Source of the DNA: Flavobacterium sp.
GTDB lineage: Bacteria; Bacteroidota; Bacteroidia; Chitinophagales; Chitinophagaceae
DNA: 63,988 bases
NCBI GenBank assembly: GCA_030053925.1
Contig: JASGCX010000010.1
Span: 5,292-69,279 of the forward strand
Direction: 5' to 3'
This document shows positions 50,260 through 59,193 of this stretch, in pieces. The notes beneath the pieces are model-generated. The model was given only the letters and a program-made list of their open reading frames with translations. It searched no databases and was not told the origin of the DNA. Position numbers and translations under genes: made by a program. How positions within the stretch are numbered: position 1 is the stretch's first letter; each line of letters begins with the position of its first letter.

Positions 50260-51972
50260 TTATGCTGAAAGTTTATATTCTAATGTTGATGTATTTGCGT
50301 TAGGGATTGAAGTGGAAATCCTTTTTTGAGGAACGAAAAAAAGATTGGAACGGAAAGCCCGACCCTTTAGGGTAACGCCCAAATTGTTCCTTTCTTTTTC
50401 TTTAAAATAAAGGCCATAACCATTTGTAAAAAAAGCGTCAACTTCGTTAACCAATAAAAACCTTGGGTGTTGGCTAAAAGTTGGATTTAAAATTTTCTTT
50501 CCTGTTTTTGTAAGACCTTGTGTTCGACCCCAAACAAAGAAAGGTTCAAAATTTACTTTGCCTTTATCTCGTGCTAGTAAAGTTTCTTTTTCGGTAAGCA
50601 GGTAAGCGTAACATTTTGGAAATTTTATTTTAAATTCAATTTCAGAAATTGCAGTTGCTACACCTTTTTTTCGTGTGTATGGAAAAATTATTTTTCTAGT
50701 GTTTCGTTCTGCTTCTTCTTGTGATTTAAAATCTGAAATTTTATAGACGGGTTTCACTGCTTCTTTTTCAATTTCAAAACTGCCTTTGTCTGTTGTTTTT
50801 ATATAATAGCCGTTTTTTGTATTGCTGCCGTCAATAAAAAAAACATCATCTTTTAGAGTTGCAATTCCAACACAAATGTCAAATAGTTTTCCAATTGGTT
50901 TTCCGGTTGTTTCAATGGTTTTAATGTTCTGCTGCTCGTCTGTTTTTAGTAATCGCCATTTTTTTGAACTTAAATTTTTTATGTAGTTAGGCGAGCCATT
51001 TGCATTTGGCAAAAACGCTTCGGGGCTATAACCATTTTTAATTCTGTCGAATGTTATCGCTTCGTTTTCTTGTTTGTTTAAAAAAGTTAAGGCTGTGTAG
51101 GTTTGTGCATCAAAAACTTTATTGTGTGTAAAATCTATAATTCTTGTAACGCATTTTTTTTGCTGAAAATAGCTGCGTAAAGATTCTCCTGCTAACGAAG
51201 TAAAGTAATTGTTGGGTGTAATAAAACCAAGCTTGCCTGTTGTATTTAAAAGTTTGTACCCAAGTTCAAAAAAAGCAAAATATAAATTGAAAGTTCCACC
51301 TTCAACCGTTGTCCAATTTTTTGCTAAATAACTTCTGTTTTCATCTGTCAAATCTTGAAATTTTACATAAGGTGGATTACCAACAATATTGTCAAAAGTA
51401 AACGCCCAATTAGCTTTTAAGCTGTCTTGATGATACAAATTGAAGTCATTATCGCTTAAAATTTCTCCCTGTTGTAAAGCATAGATTGTTACGATAAGTT
51501 TTGTTCTTTTGATGTTGTAAAGTAAAATGTCTGAACCATAAATGTTTTGCTTCACAATGTCTTTAATAGTCTTATTAAAAGTAGTTTTATAGTAGTCAAC
51601 TAAGCCAACAAGAAACGCCCCACAGCCACAACTCGGGTCAAGATTTTTGTCATTCGGTTGTGGTTTAATCTCATTTATAATGAAGTCAATAATGTATTCT
51701 GGTGTAAAAAAAGCACCATTAAATTTTCTGTCATATTCTGGTATGATTAACTCTAAATAATTTTCAAGTTCTTTAATTGTTGAAATATCTAAAGAACTTG
51801 TTTGAAGGAATAATTTAGGATTATTTTCAAAGTTCTTAAAATAGTCAATTAGGATGGGACTTTGCTTAAAGTCAAGTTTGTTATTTGTTAAATACGAATA
51901 TAGCAAATGCTGTTCAAGGCTGTTTAAATCTTGAGTTCTTATAAGTTCGTTTAGTATATTCTTATTTATCAT
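50260..51972 (-). CDS. N6-adenine DNA methyltransferase (Eco57I/TaqI-like)
   Basis: GAFFTPEYIIDFII, DPSCGCGAFLVGLVDYY, and catalytic NPPYVKF. Confidence 0.87.
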   Translation of the reverse strand: MINKNILNELIRTQDLNSLEQHLLYSYLTNNKLDFKQSPILIDYFKNFENNPKLFLQTSSLDISTIKELENYLELIIPEYDRKFNGAFFTPEYIIDFIINEIKPQPNDKNLDPSCGCGAFLVGLVDYYKTTFNKTIKDIVKQNIYGSDILLYNIKRTKLIVTIYALQQGEILSDNDFNLYHQDSLKANWAFTFDNIVGNPPYVKFQDLTDENRSYLAKNWTTVEGGTFNLYFAFFELGYKLLNTTGKLGFITPNNYFTSLAGESLRSYFQQKKCVTRIIDFTHNKVFDAQTYTALTFLNKQENEAITFDRIKNGYSPEAFLPNANGSPNYIKNLSSKKWRLLKTDEQQNIKTIETTGKPIGKLFDICVGIATLKDDVFFIDGSNTKNGYYIKTTDKGSFEIEKEAVKPVYKISDFKSQEEAERNTRKIIFPYTRKKGVATAISEIEFKIKFPKCYAYLLTEKETLLARDKGKVNFEPFFVWGRTQGLTKTGKKILNPTFSQHPRFLLVNEVDAFFTNGYGLYFKEKERNNLGVTLKGRAFRSNLFFVPQKRISTSIPNANTSTLEYKLSA

Positions 51973-52112
51973 TTGCTCATGTTGACTATAAGTAACAAAT
52001 GTAAAGGTTTATTTTACAAAAGTCAAACTAAGTGGATAATTTTTTAGTAAACAAAGTCCAAATTAAAATTTCTCTGTCAAGTAGTATTACTGTTGCCATA
52101 GCATACCGTAAA

Positions 52113-52206
52113 ACGCTAGGGCTTGGCGTTGTTGGTAATTAGAGTTGCAGCAGCCCATACCCAAAGCCAAATGGTTTCCGCTGCGGCGGATGCAGATGTT
52201 TTTTTC
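52113..52206. repeat. Right copy of the ~100-bp imperfect direct repeat
   Basis: Shares the exact 44-bp core with the left copy, plus aacgcta-ggctt...tggtaatt...gttgca..agccca upstream. Confidence 0.9.
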
Positions 52207-52353
52207 ATAAGCCAAATTTAACGTTAAGCCCAAAATAAAGCACAATAAAGAACATAAGTTGAGGCGATGTTTGCCAAGCACCAAAAAGGCCAAATTAGAT
52301 GTTGGGTGCAGCCCAAGTATAGTCATAGTGTCTTCTCTTGTAAATAATGCTTG

Positions 52354-53118
52354 TTAAGCACTATACCTTGCTATTGCAACACTTATATTGTCAATACCAC
52401 CATTTCTATTTGCAAGTGAAATTAAATCATCTGCAGATTTATAAATACTTCCATTGATTGTTTGAGTTATTTCATGATCTTCTATCATTCCATATAAACC
52501 ATCACTACATAACATCAATGTCTCATTTTTCATATCCTGCTCGTAAAAATCTGGTGAAACACTCTCCGATAAGCCAAGTGCTTTTGTTAGAATATTTCTT
52601 CTTGGGTGATTTTTGGCTTGCTCTTTTGTAATTATATGATTGTCGAGCATTGCTTGAACTGCTGAATGGTCTTTAGTAATTTGCTGTATTGATTTGTCCT
52701 GGTGAATTAGATACGCTCTTGAGTCACCAACGTTGACTACATAAACATGATTATTAACGATAATTGCTCCAACTAAAGTTGTTCCAATTTTACCTTCTTG
52801 GCTTTCAGCTAATGCCCAAACTTCTTTGTTTGCAGATTCTACAGCTTTCGTTAAAACATCTTGAAATTTTATTTTTCCATTTTGAGATGTAACCTGAAAA
52901 ATATTTTCGGTAACAGTTTCTATAAATTTTTTAGTAGCAAGTTCAGAGGCAAGTTCTCCCTTCTGTAAACCACCCATTCCGTCAGCAACAACTAAAATTC
53001 CATAGTTAAATTCATTGCGAAAACTCTGTGAATTCATTATTAAAGAAGCCACACTATCCTCGTTAGTAATTCTTTCTTTTCCTATATCTGTTTTTGTATA
53101 AAGTGTTATTGGCTGCAT
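52354..53118 (-). CDS. PP2C-family Ser/Thr phosphatase
   Basis: GILVVADGMGGLQKGELAS, VNVGDSRAYLIH, LMLCSDGLYGMI, GGIDNISVAIARY. Confidence 0.92.
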   Translation of the reverse strand: MQPITLYTKTDIGKERITNEDSVASLIMNSQSFRNEFNYGILVVADGMGGLQKGELASELATKKFIETVTENIFQVTSQNGKIKFQDVLTKAVESANKEVWALAESQEGKIGTTLVGAIIVNNHVYVVNVGDSRAYLIHQDKSIQQITKDHSAVQAMLDNHIITKEQAKNHPRRNILTKALGLSESVSPDFYEQDMKNETLMLCSDGLYGMIEDHEITQTINGSIYKSADDLISLANRNGGIDNISVAIARYSA

Positions 53119-53128
53119 TAAATTGTAT

Positions 53129-53392
53129 TTATAGTGAACGATAAATTGAAGATAATTCTATTTTTAATTGAGATACAGATTGATAACGACTGTTTAAATC
53201 AAATGCAATCATTCGCAAAATTGCGTTATCAAGAGCCGTTGAAATTGATGGATGATTTTGTGATGAGGGTATTGGAACATTAAATCTTTGTCCGGTTAAA
53301 GGGTCAAACACTTGTGGAATTTTTCCTGTCATCATTTCATAAAACATAATTCCAACAGAATAAATATCTGTTCGTCCATCAACGGTTTGCAG
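53129..53392 (-). pseudogene. 3' fragment of a Ser/Thr protein kinase
   Basis: TVDGRTDIYSVGIMFYEMMTGKIPQVFDP... is the C-lobe of a Hanks kinase. The N-terminal MAGSVLNSTG... part of the ORF-track call lies in the insertion end. Confidence 0.8.
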
Positions 53393-56300
53393 CTTGGCGA
53401 AGTGGCGGAAATCGAAGCACAAAGGTTCAGTTTTGCACAAAAGTTCAATCGAAGAACTGCCCGTTGAATTTAGCACTGAACCCGCCATTTTGCCAAACTG
53501 CTGTTACCTGCTGGCGTTCTGTCTGTCGTTGCTCTGGTGCCCATTGTTTATGGTGTCTTGGTGCGTTGGCTTGGTGGCTCTTTTGGATTTTTTAGCGTTG
53601 GTCTGTGCGGCTGCAAAAAATACAAATGTGCCATCAAATGCGTTGACTATAAATACTTTTTCATTACTTTTTTTTTCTTGTCTGCCGAACTGTTAATTTT
53701 TGCTTGTTCTGCTTTCATTTTTTTCTCATACAGTTCAATTTCAGAAACTAGTTTTACTTGCTCTTTTAAATTCGGAAGATTAATTGTAAAATTTTCTATG
53801 TCGTCTTTATTTATACTCGGATAAGAACCTCTTGGCATAGCTTTTTCCATTTGTGTCATTAAATCATTTGAATACATAAAAGCATAAAAAATGATTTTGT
53901 TTAAAAGTATAGTTTCGTCTTTGCTTTTTAGAACAGCAAAACCTGTTGAATAGATACTATTGGCAACCTCCTTTTCTATAAATGCAAAACCTTTTAAATA
54001 AGGTCTAACAGTTGACACAATTGTGCTACCACTTGTCGCTATTCGCCTAGCCCTTGATGGAGCGTTTATTCCTAAAATAGATTGCTCATAGCTAATTATA
54101 CCTGTTCCTTTGCCAACGCTTTCAATATCTACGTATATGAATTCCTTATCCTTTTCAGTTGTTGGGTCTTTTGATAATGTATTAATATCAACTAAGTCTT
54201 TTATTTTTTGAGGTTTAGCAGATGCAAAATACTTGCTAATAGTAGAATTAATTTCATTTTTCAATTTTTCAATTTCGGCTTCAGCTTTAATATTTGTTTT
54301 ATCAATTAAAATACACTCATCCACAATGCTTTTTTGAATTGGCATTGGAGGGAAAGGTATTTTTAATTCTTTGAGATATGTAGTGTTAACGCTGGCTTGA
54401 TTGATTGCCTTTTGTGCTTGGTTTTTTATTTCATTTGTAAGGTCGTCTAATTTTAAAATTTCAGCAACATATTTAGGTAAAACCTTTTCTGTATTTGGTC
54501 TGAATTTTAATAAATTAATTCCGTGAACTATTTTTTCATCTAAATTAAAAACAGCTGTCTTAGCTAAATGCTTTATACTATTTATGTGACTAAATAAAAT
54601 ATCATTCTTTTGCAAAAAATCTTCCTCCTTAACTTTGTCATTAGTCCATTTAACTGCATCTGCATCAAATCTACCTGTAGCAATAGTTTCAATTCTTGAA
54701 ACTTTATATTTACCAACGTCATCGTTCTGAGTAACGGTCTTGCCATTTTTTATTTCAATAAATGCATCTTCCAATTTTATTGAACCATATTTAGAGGCAA
54801 TTGGGTTCATATTTTTTGCAGACAGCTTAATCTGTTTATTAAATGCTTTCAATCTGAAATCTAACATATCAACAAGTTTTAAATAGTAAACTTGTGATTG
54901 CAAATTTTCAGGTATTTCTACTGGTGTTCCTAAGAAGTTTTGCTTAATTAAATAGTTTATTTTTGTTTCATTTTCAGAATTAGATGGGTCATAAAGTGGA
55001 GTTTGAATATTGTGTAAACCACTAATTTTTTGAACAAACTCTTCCGTTTCGGTATCATCATCATCAGAAATAGGCTTGCTTTGATTGAGATATTTTATAC
55101 CCTCGTTCCCTTTTGCATTACTCCATTCATAGCCAAGAAATTTCTTTTGCTCTTTATTATCTGTTGGACATTTTACGACTAAAACATTTTGTTTATTTTC
55201 CGAAGCTAAAACATAGAAATAGAGTTTTTCCTTTTCTATCACTTGTAAATATTCTATAAAACGTTTTTTAAGTTCGGTTTCTTGGTCTGCTTTTAATTTT
55301 TTACTAAAAGCACTATTTGATTTTTTGAGGTTTTTAATTTCCGATAAATTGTCAAACGCTTTTTTGTAATCAACAAACATTTCAGATTTTAATAACTCAT
55401 TACTTGGCTTACCAGTTAATAATGTTTTATATTGTGTTGCATCAACTTCGATATGATTGCAGTAATTGGCTATGTAATTACCATCATTGTAAACAGCATC
55501 GGCTTTATTCTTCGTAAACCAAGCATCAACTCTGTTTTTCCAATGGTCGGCAGGTGATGGATTTTCCTCTTTTCTTCGTAAGAAAAGTGTAACTGTATTT
55601 TGTCCGGTTTTCCCGAATGTTTGATTACCAAATTCTACTATTGAAACAATATCAAAATACTTCAATATTATTTCTCTTGTATTTACATAAATAGTTGAGC
55701 CATCAAAAATTATAGATGTTGGTAGTACTATACCTGCAATTCCATTAGATTTTAAAAGCTGTTTGGCTCTTTCAATAAAAAAGGTTTCTATACTTTTATT
55801 ACTAGCAAGACTTTTCTCATCTACAGAATTTATTAAAGAAAACTTCTTTCTTTCTGTTTCGCTTAAAGTTTGCAGAAAACCTCTTACTGTGTATGGTGGA
55901 TTTGCTACTATTACAGAAAATTCGCTATCCTTCAATTTTGATTTACTACCAAGTGCATCGGCATAAGTTATTTTAATTTCATCCTGACCATACATAAAGG
56001 CTGAAACTTTAGCAACTTTTGATAATCGATATTCCTTTTCAATGCCTACAATTTCCTTATAGTACTCTCTAATATCTGTTTCTTTATTTTTTTCAACAAA
56101 TTGCTTTATCTGAAGTGCTAATTCATTTAAAAAGTGACCCGCACCACAAGCATAGTCAATCGCTTTAGGGGGCAATTCACTTTCTTGGATAATTCTTTCT
56201 AATGGTAAAGAATTAAGTATGAATTTTACAATTGGCATAGGTGTAAAAAACTGCCCCTCACTTTGCTTAACGCCACTATCCAAAAAGCCTTCAAACAAAT

Positions 56301-57786
56301 CTCCTAAAAACTGATGCTCATTATCTGATTTTAATTTAAAATCTTGGAGCATTTTGACAACTTGAATTAATACCTCAGAATTTTGATGAAATAGTTTTTC
56401 GTTATGCACATCAATAAATCCGAAATCATTGTTGTTATAATATTTTAATTCTTTAAAATATTTTTTTACAGTTTCTTTAGCTGCATCGGGGTCTTCAATA
56501 AAAAATCCAAATGCGTTTTCAATTGCATTATTACTTACATAGACAACATCTTCACCCAAAAAACGTTGCATACCTTCTTGATATAGTTTTTGTAATCTGT
56601 CTACAATATCAAATGAACTATCATAAGCTATTCCTTTCCAATAAAATTTAAGATTATCCTCATTTATAGTTTCATCAACAATTTTACAAAGGAAAAGATT
56701 AACCAATTTATCAAAAGCGTTTTCTCGACCAGAAACATTATGTTGTCGCATAATGGTTGCAAACTCGTGGTATTTGCTTTGAATGTCTTTACTGCCAACT
56801 TCTATAAGGTCGTCAATAGTGTATTTTTGTTTACCTATTTCGTATGGTAAAATATCATCTTCAAAAATTCCTTTTGTTCCAAAATCTAAATTGTAGGTTT
56901 CTTTCCAAGCCTTGTATATATCTTCAACTTCTAACGCTTTAGCTTCTTTAAAAGATAAAGGCTTTTTGTCGGCTAACTCTTCAAGCAACTTTTCGTTGTC
57001 TTTGAGAGATATGATATAATGATATGGTATTACTTTGCTGTCAGAAAAGTCTGAAGCATAAAGGCAAACATATTGTGTTGTTCCTGCCTGCTTCGCATAC
57101 GTCAGCATTTGTCCGCCACGTTGCAAAGTATTGTTCCATTCTTTTTTAAATTCGTTTCCTTCCGTTTTGCACTCAATTATTAAAAGTGATTTTCCTGAAT
57201 TGTCTTTTACTAAAATGTCTGCTCGTCCACCGCTTGCACCGTGTCCAACTTTCCATTTTGGTTCAAGTTCTATATGTTCGGGTTTATATCCTTTGTTAAA
57301 AAGTCTATGCACACACTCAAAAACAACAAAGTTTTCGTCTGATGCAAAATTGCAAGTAAACTCTCCGTTAACAACAAAACCTTTGTCTGTTGGATAAACA
57401 AGTAAACTTTTAGCGAAATCGACTTTTAAATATGCGTCAGTTTCGGGAAAGTGTTTACTAAAAACTTTGCCCTTTTCTTCAAAGTTCAATGTTTTCAATA
57501 AGTCCTTTAAGTTTTCTTTATTTATCATTTATTTCTTGTCAAATTATTTGGTCGTAAAGTTAGTTTTTCTATAGTGATTTTTCGCAAAAGTTATCGTAAA
57601 AATGTCAACACTCGTACTGTCGAGTGGTGGGTAGGCATTGGGTGCGGCTGGGTAAAATTAAATGTGCTGCAAAAGCGTTGGCTTGTGTGTCGGCTTGCAG
57701 CTCTTTTAATTTTACGAAGCGTTGGCATTTTGTCTGTCGATTTATGGTTCGTTTGTTGTCGGTTGTGTCGTCCGCTACGCTTGCAG
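53393..57786. mobile_element. ~4.4 kb insertion carrying a fused RM gene; interrupts the kinase gene
   Basis: Kinase subdomains continue on both sides; TTGCAG occurs at both boundaries (53387-53392 and 57781-57786); ends contain related GTGGCGGA/GTAGCGGA (opposite strands) and gcgttggctt/tgtctgtcg motifs; no transposase ORF inside. Confidence 0.65.
53647..57528 (-). CDS. Single-polypeptide restriction-modification enzyme: PD-(D/E)XK-like nuclease + HsdM-type N6-methylase + specificity (TRD) region
   Basis: GGRADILVKDNSGKSLLIIECKTEG (nuclease), SEGQFFTPMPIVKFILNSL, DYACGAGHFLNELA, VIVANPPYTVRGF (methylase); C-terminal HsdS-like repeats. Confidence 0.85.
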   Translation of the reverse strand: MINKENLKDLLKTLNFEEKGKVFSKHFPETDAYLKVDFAKSLLVYPTDKGFVVNGEFTCNFASDENFVVFECVHRLFNKGYKPEHIELEPKWKVGHGASGGRADILVKDNSGKSLLIIECKTEGNEFKKEWNNTLQRGGQMLTYAKQAGTTQYVCLYASDFSDSKVIPYHYIISLKDNEKLLEELADKKPLSFKEAKALEVEDIYKAWKETYNLDFGTKGIFEDDILPYEIGKQKYTIDDLIEVGSKDIQSKYHEFATIMRQHNVSGRENAFDKLVNLFLCKIVDETINEDNLKFYWKGIAYDSSFDIVDRLQKLYQEGMQRFLGEDVVYVSNNAIENAFGFFIEDPDAAKETVKKYFKELKYYNNNDFGFIDVHNEKLFHQNSEVLIQVVKMLQDFKLKSDNEHQFLGDLFEGFLDSGVKQSEGQFFTPMPIVKFILNSLPLERIIQESELPPKAIDYACGAGHFLNELALQIKQFVEKNKETDIREYYKEIVGIEKEYRLSKVAKVSAFMYGQDEIKITYADALGSKSKLKDSEFSVIVANPPYTVRGFLQTLSETERKKFSLINSVDEKSLASNKSIETFFIERAKQLLKSNGIAGIVLPTSIIFDGSTIYVNTREIILKYFDIVSIVEFGNQTFGKTGQNTVTLFLRRKEENPSPADHWKNRVDAWFTKNKADAVYNDGNYIANYCNHIEVDATQYKTLLTGKPSNELLKSEMFVDYKKAFDNLSEIKNLKKSNSAFSKKLKADQETELKKRFIEYLQVIEKEKLYFYVLASENKQNVLVVKCPTDNKEQKKFLGYEWSNAKGNEGIKYLNQSKPISDDDDTETEEFVQKISGLHNIQTPLYDPSNSENETKINYLIKQNFLGTPVEIPENLQSQVYYLKLVDMLDFRLKAFNKQIKLSAKNMNPIASKYGSIKLEDAFIEIKNGKTVTQNDDVGKYKVSRIETIATGRFDADAVKWTNDKVKEEDFLQKNDILFSHINSIKHLAKTAVFNLDEKIVHGINLLKFRPNTEKVLPKYVAEILKLDDLTNEIKNQAQKAINQASVNTTYLKELKIPFPPMPIQKSIVDECILIDKTNIKAEAEIEKLKNEINSTISKYFASAKPQKIKDLVDINTLSKDPTTEKDKEFIYVDIESVGKGTGIISYEQSILGINAPSRARRIATSGSTIVSTVRPYLKGFAFIEKEVANSIYSTGFAVLKSKDETILLNKIIFYAFMYSNDLMTQMEKAMPRGSYPSINKDDIENFTINLPNLKEQVKLVSEIELYEKKMKAEQAKINSSADKKKKVMKKYL

Positions 57787-58357
57787 GTAACAATTGTATT
57801 AGCGAACCATTGTTCTGGTGAGCAATATCTTGGTGTGCCGATACCACCAACGGTAAGTCCTATTGAGGTTCTATTAATATCTTTTCCAATACCCCAATCA
57901 GCCACTTTTATCACATTCTGTTGCGCTGTTGTAAATAATAAATTTTCAGGTTTTATATCTCTATGAAAAGTGAAATTTGAATGAGCTAATTGCAAAGCTT
58001 CTAAAGTGGGAAGTATTACAGCACCTAAAGCCCACTTTTGAGCAAATAATCCTCTTTTAGTGTTAAACATTTCACTCATTTTCCCTCTTAGTGACCCACC
58101 ATCCATAAACTCCATAATATAGTTTGGTCCAATGTTATTCGCTAGGTTTCCTTGTAAATTCCATTCATAAATACTGATAATACTTGGGTGCTTGAGAGTT
58201 TGAAGAATATTTATTTCTCTCTCAAATCTCTTTAAATTAATTGTGTTAGGATTTTTTAATTCTTTTAATGCACCTTTTTTTCAGTATCCGATTTTACTTC
58301 ATAAACTTTTCCAAAATCCCCCTCGTCAATAGTTTTAATTATGTTCCAATTTGCCAT
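57787..58357 (-). pseudogene. 5' fragment of the Ser/Thr protein kinase, with a frameshift
   Basis: MANWNIIKTIDEGDFGKVYEVKSDTEKK (frameshift in 7-T tract 58275-58281) then LKELKNPNTINLKRFEREINILQTLKHPSIISIYEW...HRDIKPENLL...GTPRYCSPEQWFANTI. Confidence 0.8.
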
Positions 58358-58639
58358 TTATAATTTATATTTTCTTGTGTATTACCAAAATTAGTAGGAA
58401 TACTTGCCTTATTTTCTAAAGTATTTTTAGGCATTTTTCTTTTATTTCTTGAACAAGATTTTTAATTCTTTGCCTTCTGTTTATCCAAATAATTAATAAA
58501 ATTGCCCCAACAATTAAATAGAATACAGGCAAAAATAAACAGAATAATTGAAGTTAAGTTTGATTTAGCAAATCCAATTTCCGAAATGGGAACAAGAATG
58601 TTACCTAAAAGCATACCTAAAATAGAAAGAATAGAGGGT

Positions 58640-59017
58640 GTAACTTTCCTCGTGGCTACTGTAATTTTTCTTGCGCCTACTGTAACTTTCCTTGTGGCTA
58701 CTGTAATTTTACTCGTGTCTACTGTAATTTTCCTCGTGGCTACTGTAATTTTCCTCGTAGCTACTGTAACTTTCCTCTTGTCTACTGTAACTTTCCTTGC
58801 GCCTACTGTAACTTTCCTTTTGGATACTGTAACTTTACTTTTGGCTACTGTAAGTTTCCTCGTGTTTACTGTAAGTTTCCTCGTCTCTACTGTAACTTTC
58901 CTCGTGACTCTTGTAAGTTTCCTCGTGTTTACTGTAAGTTTCCTCGTGGCTACTGTAATTTTCCTCGTGTCTACTGTAACTTTCCTCGTGACTACTGTAA
59001 CTTTCCTCGTGGCTACT
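58640..59017. repeat. 21-bp minisatellite, 18 tandem units (gtaactttcctcgtggctact and variants)
   Basis: Counted 18 consecutive 21-bp units spanning exactly 378 bp, followed by a partial gta-agtttt unit. Confidence 0.97.
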
Positions 59018-59193
59018 GTAAGTTTTAACGAAAAATTTGGAGGGTGTAATTTAAACTGTGTCAGGTCAAAATATAAGTAGACCTTTAACAGGATAAATTA
59101 TGATTGATAAAAAAGATACATCGTTTGCATTTAATTACCTAGCAATTGCTTTGTGTTCTTTGTATCCTTTGTTTCTTTGTGTGAAATTATACA

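Noticed and set aside
52087-52326. ORF 52087-52326 (79 aa)
   Set aside because: It overlaps the right direct repeat and has no recognizable domain.
53394-53824. Plus-strand ORFs 53394-53696 and 53537-53824
   Set aside because: They lie in the insertion's non-coding end or opposite the RM gene; composition suggests spurious ORFs.
57574-57966. ORFs 57574-57966 and 57605-57850
   Set aside because: They span the insertion end and kinase remnant; likely chance reading frames in GC-richer flank sequence.
58640-59017. Possible CRISPR array
   Set aside because: The 21-bp units are directly contiguous without unique spacers; no cas genes nearby.
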